Part shown: piece after piece, positions 1-11,600 of the stretch
Position numbering within the stretch: position 1 is the first letter of the stretch
How the letters are laid out: the number at the start of each line of letters is the position of its first letter
From: Tubiluchus corallicola
Lineage: Eukaryota; Priapulida; Priapulimorpha; Priapulimorphida; Tubiluchidae
Reading direction: 5' to 3'
DNA length: 30,000 bases
NCBI GenBank assembly: GCA_030141605.1
Contig: JAQGDQ010001212.1
Coordinates: 1-30,000 of the forward strand
Notes under the pieces: model-generated
Database searches by the model: none
Told to the model about the DNA's origin: nothing
The model's input: only the letters and a program-made list of their open reading frames with translations
Program-made: the position numbers and the translations under genes

Positions 1-441
1 TGACCAAATATTGGTTTTCCATGACCAAGATAAGCAGAAATTGCATTATCAGTATACATATTTAAACATATTTGTGTATGGACATTCATACATAAACTGA
101 AAATATATAATGTGTCAGCCAATCATTATTTCTGAAACAGAAATCGAAACTGGGAGCCTGCCATAGCAAAATTTTATTTGAAAACAAATCGCTGAAAAAT
201 ATGTTTGGAAAATATCAGTTCACAGTGATTATTTTTTCAACCCTTTTCAATTTCCTTGACTTTTCGACCCACTTTCATCATTTTCCCCGACTTTTTACCA
301 AATTATCTCTTTCCCTGATTTTTCCATGACTTTCCAGGATAGTCAATATTTTCCAGGATTATCCCTGACAGTGGTAACCCTTACTCAAGACCATTTTCAA
401 GAGCAGCACAAAATGACAAAATACATGCAATAGTTACTAAC

Positions 442-514
442 AGGCACCGGTGACGTTCCATTTGTATAGAAGAAGCGTTCGTTATCGGGGCAATCTTCAA
501 TCATTGCTGGCCAC
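442..514 (-). pseudogene. ZCWPW1: Inverted exact copy of PWWP-core exon
   Basis: This is the reverse complement of 1791-1863, with acceptor and donor intact and the same intron length (408 bp) to the copy at 923-1043. The reading frame across both copies is undamaged, so the duplication is recent, has been homogenised, or is artificial. Confidence 0.75.
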
Positions 515-922
515 CTGTAAAAACAAATGGTAAAACAGACTGTTGAGATAAACGAATGATGTGAAAGAACACATGATGACTAATTAGACAGAATGCTCAG
601 GTAGATGCAAAATGCACGAGCAATGCTTATCATTTTTCCTATACCTTCATATACTGACTCGATATTCATTATTATACAACTTAGCAAGGTACTAAGTCTT
701 GCTTTGATTCATCTCAGCCATTTCTATGCAGCTATTTGATAATTATTGCAAGTCACAACATGTGAGTAGCTTCATTGCAAATCTACCATGGAAGGTAACA
801 CATGCAAGAACCTAGCTAGCAGTAGTATTTATAGAGAAAATGTTTACTAAAGAGCTATAAATTTAACAGAAAACGTCTCAGTTGATAATAACAGTGCAGT
901 GAGATTAATTGTTAACAGTTAC

Positions 923-1043
923 CATGGAAACCCATCCAGTCGAGCCCAAACAATAGATCCTTCAACAAATTTAGTATGAACAAAACACCTCTCATCCTTA
1001 TCATGCTCCTGTTCAGGTTTCTCACAAGTATTGTAGTTTTTGT
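923..1043 (-). pseudogene. ZCWPW1: Inverted exact copy of CW-end/PWWP-start exon
   Basis: This is the reverse complement of 1262-1382 with no difference I can find, including the splice borders (positions add to 2305). It lies in the left arm of the palindrome on the opposite strand to the gene. Alone it lacks a start and later exons, so I treat it as a duplicated exon fragment. It could instead belong to a second divergent gene copy running off the left edge, or be an assembly artefact. Confidence 0.75.
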
Positions 1044-1106
1044 CTGTAAAAGTAGTGAATTATTATTACAGGCTTGAGATTTTCTTGTGCGACAGCTTTA
1101 CTACTA

Positions 1107-1252
1107 ACACTACTAACTCTGTTACCTATACTGTAGGCCTTTATCAGTTTTTTGTGTTAATGACTAGTTTTTCAAAAAAGACTACAAAATTGACACTACT
1201 AACTCTGTTACCTATACTGTAGGCCTTTATCAGTTTTTTGTGTTAATGACTA
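1107..1252. repeat. Direct repeat in the palindrome spacer (60 bp, offset 86)
   Basis: Positions 1107-1166 and 1193-1252 are the same 60 bases (acactactaac ... gttaatgacta). The second copy overlaps the start of the right palindrome arm at 1249, so the inverted-duplication breakpoint falls at the end of this repeat. Confidence 0.85.
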
Positions 1253-1261
1253 CTTTTACAG

Positions 1262-1382
1262 ACAAAAACTACAATACTTGTGAGAAACCTGAACAGGAGC
1301 ATGATAAGGATGAGAGGTGTTTTGTTCATACTAAATTTGTTGAAGGATCTATTGTTTGGGCTCGACTGGATGGGTTTCCATG
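1262..1382 (+). CDS. ZCWPW1: ZCWPW1-like exon a: CW end and PWWP start
   Basis: The acceptor is tttacag and the donor is gtaact. The exon enters in phase 1 and ends two bases into a Trp codon. It encodes the last zinc-ligand Cys region of a CW domain (YNTCEKPE), an acidic linker, and the first PWWP strand up to DGFPW. The first half of the CW finger must come from an upstream exon, and I find none in 1057-1248. The exon is the right-hand member of an exact inverted pair with 923-1043. Confidence 0.85.
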
Positions 1383-4300
1383 GTAACTGTTAACAATTAA
1401 TCTCACTGCACTGTTATTATCAACTGAGACGTTTTCTGTTAAATTTATAGCTCTTTAGTAAACATTTTCTCTATAAATACTACTGCTAGCTAGGTTCTTG
1501 CATGTGTTACCTTCCATGGTAGATTTGCAATGAAGCTACTCACATGTTGTGACTTGCAATAATTATCAAATAGCTGCATAGAAATGGCTGAGATGAATCA
1601 AAGCAAGACTTAGTACCTTGCTAAGTTGTATAATAATGAATATCGAGTCAGTATATGAAGGTATAGGAAAAATGATAAGCATTGCTCGTGCATTTTGCAT
1701 CTACCTGAGCATTCTGTCTAATTAGTCATCATGTGTTCTTTCACATCATTCGTTTATCTCAACAGTCTGTTTTACCATTTGTTTTTACAGGTGGCCAGCA
1801 ATGATTGAAGATTGCCCCGATAACGAACGCTTCTTCTATACAAATGGAACGTCACCGGTGCCTGTTAGTAACTATTGCATGTATTTTGTCATTTTGTGCT
1901 GCTCTTGAAAATGGTCTTGAGTAAGGGTTACCACTGTCAGGGATAATCCTGGAAAATATTGACTATCCTGGAAAGTCATGGAAAAATCAGGGAAAAAGAT
2001 TATTTGGTAAAAAGTCAGGGAAAAAGTCATAATGAAAATGGGGTAAAAAGTCAGGGGGAAGTTGGAAAGGATTACAAAAATAATCACTGTGAACCGATAT
2101 TTTTCCAAAAATATTTTCAGTGATTCGTGTTGAAATAAAATTTTGCTATGGCAGGCTCCCAGTTTTCACTTCTGTTGAAAAATAGTGATTAGGGTGCACA
2201 TTATATATCAGTATATGTGATGAATGTCCATACACAAAAATGTTTAAATATGTATACTGATAATGCAATTTCTGCTTACCTTCGTCATGGAAAATCGATA
2301 TTTGGTCAGGGAAAAGTCATGAAAAAGTTGGGGAAATTTATCTTAAAATTCTGTGGGAACCCTGGCTCTTATTTTAGAGAAACTAGATTAAAACTCCTAC
2401 ACAATGAAGGTTCCAACACTACACAATGAAAGTTCCAACACTGCACAATGAAGGCTCCAACACTGCACAATGAAGGTTCCAACACTACACAATGAAGGTT
2501 GCAACACTACACAGTGAAAGTTCCAACACTGCACAATGAAGGCTCCAACACTGCACAATGAAGGTTCCAACACTGCACAATGAAGGTTCCAACACTGCAC
2601 AGTGAAGGTTCCAACACTGCACAATGAAGGTTCCAACACTGCACAATGAAGGTTCCAACACTGCACAGTGAAGGTTCCAACACTGCACAATGAAGGTTCC
2701 ACCACTGCACAATGAAGGTTCCAACACTGCACAATGAAGGTTCCAGCATTGCATAATGAAGGTTCCAACACTGCACAATGAAGGTTCCAGCACTGCACAA
2801 TGAAGGTTCCAACACAGCACAATGAAGGCTCCAACACTGCACAATGAAGGTTCCAACACTACTCAATGAAGGCCCCAACACTGCACAATGAAGGTTCCAA
2901 CACTACACAATGACGGTTCCAACACTGCACAATGAAGGTTCCAACACTACACGATGAAGGTTCCAACACTACAGAATGAAGGTTCCAACACTACACAATG
3001 AAGGTTCCAACACTGCACAATGAAGGTTCCAACACTACAGAATGAAGGTCCCAACACTGCACAATGAAGGTTCCAACACTACACAATGAAGGTTCCAACA
3101 CTACACAATGAAGGTTCCAACACTACACAATGAAGGTTCCAACACCACAGAATGAAGGTTCCAACACCGCACAATGAAGGTTCCAACACTACACAAGGAA
3201 GGTTCCAACACTACACAATGAAGGTTCCAACACTACACAGTGAAGGTTCCAACACTACACAATGAAGGTTCCAACACTACACAATGAAGGTTCCAACACT
3301 ACACAAGGAAGGTTCTAACACTACACAATGAAGGTTCCAACACTACACAATGAAGGTTCCAACACTACACAGTGAAGGTTCCAACACTAGACAATGAAGG
3401 TTCCAACACTACACAATGAAGGTTCCAACACTACACAATGAAGGTTCCAACACTACACAATGAAGGTTCCAACACTAGACAATGAAGGTTCCAACACTAC
3501 ACAATGAAGGTTCCAACACTACACAGTGAAGGTTCCAACACTAGACAATGAAGGTTCCAACACTACACAATGAAAGTTGCAAATACCTTTGTTAAAAAAT
3601 CTCATACATTTTGCTTGCTGTAGTAAAACAAATCTACTTATAGACAAACTATGAAAGAGAAATGGGTACATTAAAACTACACTTCCATTTAGGAGAAATT
3701 TGTTTGACTAAAACTCTATTAAAACAGCTTTGCCTGACTCATTCAGTGGGCAGATCTATAACAGAATCCATTAACACATTCTATGTATATTTGAAGAGCA
3801 GGACTACAGTGTTCCTGGAACGGAACACCTGCGATAAGTGAATTTCCGCGAAGTAGGGATGCTATACTTATTTGCGGGCGCAAGTACTACATTTCGTTTT
3901 TGGTGTGTATTCATCCGCCGAATAAATACACTATTTACTGTAAATGGTAATTTTTTATGATTTATGATATTCTTTTAATGTTAGAATTAATATTTCTAAT
4001 ATGTTTTTATACATTTTGATGCAAAATTCATCAGATCTGCACATTACTGTACAATACGTACTACGCACGTGCAAAAATGCTTTAGATGGACTACCGCAAA
4101 AACCCACGAAACAGCGAAAATACCGCGATAAATGTTTTACATTAATATTTTTGAAAACCCTCGAAACAGCGATAAATGAACCGCGAAGTAGCGAGGGAAC
4201 ACTGTTTTTGTATTCTTGACTGTATCATATTAAACGCCTTTGATAAAAACTCTATCGGTATGCCATGTTTCAGCTCTGTAGTTCAGGGGTGTGCGAACTG

Positions 4301-7300
4301 CGACCCGCAGGCCACTTGCGGCCGCGAAGAGGTTTGTCAACGTAATGAAAGTGCGGCCCACGCGATCCAGCTGAAGTCTGTGCCAATATCGCAAAGATAG
4401 TGCGGGTAGTTTTTTTCTCTAGATCGGATGGCGTTAACCCTTACAAGACCGTTATCACTTAATGTCACTGTCGGACATGATGAAATATATGGTTTTTAAT
4501 ATAAATTTTAATAACTTCTAAAATAGTTTCTTGAGTGTAGTAGTGCAGTAGTAATGATGTGCGCAAATCGGTTGCAAAAAAATCGTTATTAGGTCTTTCT
4601 GTACTTGGCTCCTTGACCAAACTGCCTGTGGCCCACAAGAATTGCGGGAAAGTTTAATGTGGCCCGGCTAGTCAGATAATTTGCTCACCCCAGCTGTAGT
4701 TGCAAAGGCATAAAGAAACAGGCCTTTCAATCTTTTCTAATAATGTAAATTCTGCAAGTTTTTGGACTAGTTGCTTCTGTTTGCTTGTGTATGAGAGAGC
4801 TGTCATGGTTTATTGAGCTATAATTGCTACATTGATTGTTTTTCATAGATTTGGTTTCACGTGGTGTTTTTTGATGAGAAAGTAACTAGAGCGTGGATAA
4901 GAGGCCATGATGTTAAAGTATTTACTGGGCATGAGACAGAGGCAGTCTGCGGACCTGTAAGTTTAGATTTAGATTTAGATTTAATATTTTATTTCAAACT
5001 TCACAAAGTTCATATACACATCACAAATTAATACAATAAATCATGACACACAACAATAACACAAATAACAATTAACGATATAACAAACTACGCCAATGAC
5101 ATCTAATTACAGAAGTAAAGTTTGCATCACTGTTTAAAATGTTCTTGCATATAAAATTTTCACTCTTATTCAGCCTGACGTGTAAACTGTATGCACATTT
5201 TCTGTGAATCACATCAAAATAAATAATATTAAGTCTAGTAGAAATATATCTAGCGCTCGTATCATATGAAAAGTTAAACAGTTAAAAAGTTAATAAGTGA
5301 GAATTTGGGAAAGTTTTTTATTGTCACACTGTATTTAGTACTGGAGTTGATTAAATTAAATTCCTGAGCCAATTTTTGTACCGTTATTTATTCTCAAGCA
5401 CCTGTTATCAGGCAAAATTAGTTCCTATATTGTACAATATTGCTGAAACACCAGCAAAGCATAAACGTTGAGCTAATTAAACTACAGATTACAGGAGTTC
5501 AGTTTGGGTTACAGTATTGCTGAAACATCACCAAAGCGTAAATGTTGTACTAATTAATGTAATTACAGTAAACTACAGATTACAGGAATTCGGTTTGGGT
5601 TACGCGATAATTCGAGTCACAGACTTCTAGTTACTCTATGTTTGGCAAAGAGAAAAATAAAAGGGAAAATCGAGATACGCAAGAATTCGAGTTGTAACAG
5701 GTTGAGTTGTACTGTATTTTGCTTCGTAATACTTACTTCTTGAAATGGATTCAGCCTCTTCTTTTGTCGACGGTTCAAAAATACTTAATCCAGCTGCAGT
5801 GTTCCCAAGTATCAACTGAAGCTTTGATATTTAACAATGTGGAACTGGTTTTGAGTTAAACTGTTACCATCTGCTATGTTCTTGTATAATAATTACGCTG
5901 TTTATGTTACTAATGCATTTTAAAAACAGAACGATGCAATATTTACGGTTTGCATACATCAGATTAGCTAAAAAAGTTACAGATAAAGTGAAAATTGGCA
6001 TTAGCAAATTAAAAAAATCGTCGTTAAAGTGAAACGCTGTGGCTTTAAGTGAAATGGTGCGGCGTTAAGTGAAACGGTGCAATGTTAAGTGAAACGGTGC
6101 GGCGTTAAGGGAAACTATGCAATGTTAAGGGAAACGGTGCAACGTTAAGTGAAACGGTGCGGCGTTAAGTGAAACGGTGCAGCGTTAAGTGAAACGGTGC
6201 GGCGTTAAGTGAAACGGTACGGCGATAAGTGAAACGGTGCAACGTTAAGTGAAACGGTGCAATGTTAAGTGAAACGGTGCGGCGTTAAGTGAAACTATGC
6301 AACGTTAAGTGAAACGGTGCAGCGTTAAGTGAAACTATGCAACGTTAAGTGAAACGGTGCAACGTTAAATGAAACGGTGTGGCGTTAAGTGAAAAAAACA
6401 TTGCAAATGTCCAGCATCGTTAAAACGAAACACCGCTAAACGGGGAGTTGTTAAGCGATGGCTTACTGCATTTAATTCACTGTCTGCTTGATAAAGTTGC
6501 TTTATATATTGTTTTTTAAACTCTAATCTCTGCTCACTGCAATGAATATTCAAGAAAAAGAATATTTTAGGCTGTATTTCATGGAAAAGACTATAGAAAG
6601 ACCATTGCTGTTGCAAAGCAAAGAGCCACAAGGGCAATGGGATTAGTGTCTATGGAGGATCGCATTCGACAGTACGGATTTGCCGTGCGTTTCCATGGTT
6701 ACTGGGGTTTGGGTCCACTTTCTCAAGAATCATGCAATAGCGTGTCAAATGAAGAACAAAGTAAGTTGTAAATTATTTGCAATTCTGCATCATGTTCAGC
6801 ATCAGCAGCCCTTTACTTATTGCTGTTAAAGCAAAACCTGACACAATCTTAAACTGTATGTCAAAACAATCTACTCTTTAAAATACCCAAAGGAAACATA
6901 CTATTTTTTTCAAAAATAACACAGGTGAAAGAGTTATTACCACACAAACACAATTTCACGTTCACACCGCTAGTTCATCGCTGTTACATGCATTTCGCCA
7001 TTGGCTAGTTACATGGGCACTAGCGCCTGCATTTCGGAAATGCATTGTACGAAAACAGGTGCTGTACTTCTCACTTTAGATGTGTAAGTTTGTGCCGAAC
7101 TATACACGTTTGATGGCTTATGCGTGAGCACAGCGGTAAATTTGAAATTTCATCTTAAAACTTGCCTAGTTTTAGTACAACACACTGAATCTCTTACAGT
7201 AGCACTGTACTTTAATTTTTGCTTTCACAAACACGTGCAACACGCTCGCGGAATATTTTTGCTGTTGAAAATTATGTTAGTTTGTGATGTCATCAATAAT

Positions 7301-8513
7301 AGGGCTCGCCCTCCGTTTATTAAGATTTTAATCGATCATTTAATTATCAGAAATGGTTTTTGCAGTATTAGTTGTGTTAAAATGTATACTTTTATCGGAC
7401 TTGAAAATGGAGTAATAGATGAAAAATCATCCTGTCTTTCTTTAATTTAGAGAACTAAAACTTCACGTGATTTTAGTGGAATTCTTATTTGATTGCTTCA
7501 AATCTATTTTATCGTTTTTATGTATTTGCACCACGCAGATTTAAAGAAACTTTTTTATTTATTTTTTATATTTTTTATTATTATTATCACATTCAGTACA
7601 ATATAATGACATTAAGCACACAGTGACATCAAAATTATTACATCATACTGTATTAAATTGTTATGTTTCATACACTATCGTTATGATAAAAGAATAATTG
7701 TACTGCAGTGGGGCTAGAGAAGCAAAGGCTTGTATAAGCCCACTGTCATGTGAACCCGATAAAAAAAGAATGGATGAGTGAACAAAAAAAAAGAACTGGG
7801 AGAAAGGTTAGATCACACAGGAAGGGTAGAAGGATGTGTTAGTGGAAATGGTAGAAAGAAAGATAATAGATTGCGCTATGTTGACATCAGCTCTAAAGAT
7901 TTATCAATGATGCCTTGTTTTGCATAATCTGTACCAGGATTGTGATATGACTGCTGCAGTAGGTGTGGGAAATTAGGAAATTCCAGATGTAGTTTTATGA
8001 ATTTGTATCGAGTTTATTGTCTCAGGTGTCAGTAACAGCAGCCATTGTTGGTTAATTAGATTAATTTTAAAATCTAAATTGTTTCATTCTTTTAAATTTG
8101 ATATTGGTTATCAAATTTATTAAGATTGAGTAAAAGCTAGTATACACTTACAATTGCCATTGGATGCTCAGGGCCTATTTCAGCCTAGGCGAGGCCCGGG
8201 GAAGTGGGGCATGTGAGGCCCCATGGGGGGCGAAGCGCCGTGGGGCCGGCACTACCATGGTTGGCGCCCAGAAAATTTTTGAACTGCTAGAACGCCAGAG
8301 AAGCATTTTCGAAGAGAAAATATGGAAAGAAAAACTGCTTTATTTTCAAGACCAGTCCTTAATACTTGTCAATACTGGTAAACGGCGCGTGTGCGGCAAG
8401 AGAGAGAGAGAAAGAGAAAGAGAGAGAGAGAGAGAGAAAGAGAAAGAGAAAGAGAAAGAGAGAGAGAGAGAGAGAAAGAGAAAGAGAAAGACAGGAAGAG
8501 AGAGAGAGAGAGA

Positions 8514-8608
<95 letters not shown>

Positions 8609-11600
8609 GCAGTATGTTCGCATAAAGCAAAAAAAATGTTACCTTGGCACAAGGCCCCCCTGGAGGGTGAGACCCCGGGGAAGTATCCCCACTTCCTCCC
8701 CTTTAAATAGGTCCTGTGGATGCAGAGAGCCAAAGAATCCTTGCAGGCATTTTTTCTTATTTCAAGTCGTATAAGATGGTAGGTATAATATCAATATTAT
8801 TACAATGTACAGTGTTCCCTCACTTATCGCGGGTGTTCCCTCACTTATCGCGGGTGTTCCCTCACTTATCGTGGGTATTCCGTTCCAGGCCCACCCTCGG
8901 TAACTGAATTTCCATGAAGTATTAACGCTATACTTATTTTAGTAGTTATACATTATTTTAAATCTTTATAAACCCTCCCCACACTCTTATACATAACCTT
9001 TCTCATTCCCTTAGTAACTTTTCCCATACTGTACATGTACCTTTTAAAAACTTTACGTAAATGTTCATAATCAATCAACCAATCGTGTGTTGTGTACAAT
9101 CTCACATCGGCAAGTAGCATCTCAAGCAAAAATACTTTAGACGGAGCAGCGCAAAACCTGCGAAACAGCGAGTCCGCGATAAACGAACCGCGAAGTAGCG
9201 AGGGAACACTGTAGTAAAAAAACAGTTACGGACAAAACGGCCTTTGCTGCCCTCAAACTGTTGAGTTTTTAAAATCATCACAACTTTCTTTCTTTAGCTC
9301 AAAAATCACAAAGAAGCCAAAGCCAGAAGAAGAGAAGCCAGAAAACAAACGACCTGAAGCCTACACCAAGAGCAAATAAAGCATCTGGTAATTTAAATGT
9401 TTTACCGTCAGTTACATGTTTTTGGTGCTTACTCACATAAATAAATACGTAGATTGATCTTTTCCACTCAGAACAAGCCTTATAAAACTAGTTAGTCAAA
9501 GAAAGTGCACATTAATCGCTCGCACTTGATCACAAATAACGTGAAGGTAAAAATATTTTTTGGAATTTTTTTCACTCAGATTGAGGAATTCATTATCGTA
9601 TCTGATACAAAAGAAATTTGTTTAAATCCATGATGTAACATATATGTAATACAAATTTTTTTGAAATACCTGTTTCCAGAAATTTCCCAAATTTTTCATT
9701 ACGATTTCCGAAATCTACGTTAAAAATAGCACTAGTAACAATTTTTTGACATTTTTTAAAAAAATCCCGTAGCGAAGGGTTAAATTTAATATAAACAAAT
9801 CATCATATTGATTATTTGATGTATGATCATTTATTATTGTTTACGTATGATCATTTCGCATATTATTGTTTACTATTTATTTTTAATTAGTTAATTGATT
9901 AATCTCTAAATGCGTAACTACATTTTTCAATTCTCAGTGAAACAATTTGATTTTCTGGAAGATGATGACATGTGTAATCTTCTGGATGATGCTGACCACT
10001 TATTAAACAATGTTGAACTGCTATTGGACACGATGGACATGTCCAGCGAATCCGATGACCATGGTAATTATAATTGTAGCCATAATGTGGGACAGTAAGT
10101 GCCCAGTTAATGTAGTAATGTGTTCTAGTAAAACGGGCTGTTAAGCAAATCGTGTTTAAATGAAGCCACACTTTTTAAATGAAGCCACACTTTTTAAATG
10201 AAGCCACACTTTTAAATGAAGCCACACTTCAATAGAAATTGTAATGAAAATAGATTCCAAGTTTTAATGGTATTTGGTTAAAAACTGAATAACGTCTGAC
10301 TCATGTTAATCAAACAAGCCAGCTGGCTGATAGTGATTTGATTGACCAGACACTCAGACAGGCAGAGATTTCCAAATTTTCTCCTTGAATAACGTCTGAC
10401 TCATGTAAATCAAACAAGCCAGCTGGCTGATAGTGATTCGATTGACCAGACATACAGACAGGCAGAGATTTCCAAATTTGCTCCTTGAATAACGTCTGAG
10501 TCATGTAAATCAAACAAGCCAGCTGGCTGATAGTGATTCGATTGACCAGACACACAGACAGGCAGAGATTTCCAAATTTGCTCCTTGAATAACGTCTGAC
10601 TCATGTAAATCAAACAAGCCAGCTGGCTGATAGTGATTTGATTGAGCAGACACAGACAGGCAGAGATTTTCTAAATTTGCTCCATCATTTGCTAGATCAT
10701 TGTCCGAAGTACTACATTTTTATCTTTTTCACCTCAGTAGCTTTCGAGGAGATACTCTTTGAAGCCAAAAAAGTACCTGTTAGAAGTTTTTTGCTCATTG
10801 TTACCATGGTTACCATGGTTTTCTGCACAACTAGAGCTCAGACCCACCCATCTAGCATTAACTTGTGCTATATCAGTGCTTTCAACAGTATAAGTGCGAT
10901 GAAGGAACCATATAAATGTGTACCGGCTGACGAGAACTGGCGATGCATGGTGCTTGTGCCACATTTGTATACAGCCTCTTTCTGCATCTAACAGCCTGTC
11001 TGCTAACAAAAAAACACATTAAATTTAACCGTCATTGGTAAATGCAACCGTCACTGGTAAATGTAACCGTCACTGGTAAATGTAACCATCACTGGTAAAT
11101 GTAACCATCATTGGTAAATGTAGCTGTCACTGGTAAATGTAACCGCCACTGGTAAATGTAACCGCCACTGGTAAATGTAACCGTCACTGGTAAATGTAAC
11201 CGTCACTGGTAAATGTAACCGCCACTGGTAAATGTAACCGCCACTGGTAAATGTAACCGTCACTGGTAAATGTAACCACCACTGGTTAATGTAACCCCCA
11301 CTGGCAATGTAACTGTCACTGGTAAATGTAACTGCCACTGGTAAATGTAACTGCCACTGGTAAATGTAACCGCCACTGGTAAATGTAACCGTCACTGGTA
11401 AATATAGCCGTCACTGGTAAATGTAGTCATTGCTTAAATACTAATTTGTATCTTGCTAGTAGTACAGCAAGCAAAGTTGTACCAAACATATTTAATTTGT
11501 AGATCAAGAAGATATTGATTATGAGCCAATGAAGAAGAAGCAGTGCAAGTCAGCAGAGAAACCCTGTACAAACCAAAACCCTTCTCTTGACGAAAGAGAT

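Larger units (their letters stand above)
1..2310. repeat. Large palindrome with 747-bp identical arms
   Basis: Left arm 310-1056 is the reverse complement of 1249-1995 with no mismatch or gap found by eye. Exon borders in the two arms add to 2305 throughout. Positions 1057-1248 form a 192-bp spacer. Outside the identical part, 1-309 and about 1996-2310 are still inverted copies but differ by many substitutions and small indels. These outer parts include repeated gtcaggg/gtcatgg-type motifs that look like an interspersed repeat. The palindrome may extend left of the window. Confidence 0.9.

Noticed and set aside
2397-2881. Three overlapping Cys/Leu-rich minus frames of 124-146 codons
   Set aside because: A 22-bp repeat lacking stops on one strand gives the same peptide in all three frames; there is no start context or splice evidence.
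2397-3581. CRISPR-like direct repeat array
   Set aside because: Units are contiguous with no unique spacers, in a eukaryotic intron. The same holds for the 41-bp and 63-bp arrays.
7124-7450. 108-codon plus frame
   Set aside because: Intronic, no family resemblance, and AT-rich codon use like the surrounding non-coding DNA.
8164-8774. Long Arg/Glu and Ser/Leu open frames on both strands
   Set aside because: They are produced by the GA microsatellite inside a transposon copy; every frame is open over such a tract.
9766-9783. piggyBac-like end (gggttaa, TTAA)
   Set aside because: Only one end is visible, no inverted partner exists within the intron, and TTAA is common in AT-rich DNA.
10310-10613. 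Minus frames of 67-81 codons with repeated peptides
   Set aside because: They arise from the 100-bp tandem repeat, which lies within an intron of the plus-strand gene.
10638-11009. 117-codon plus and 91-codon minus frames
   Set aside because: They overlap, have no recognised motif, and lie in an intron with no splice signals that keep the gene's frame.
11108-11395. 95-codon minus frame with Tyr/Trp repeats
   Set aside because: Translation of the 19-bp minisatellite; the period of 19 residues equals three units.
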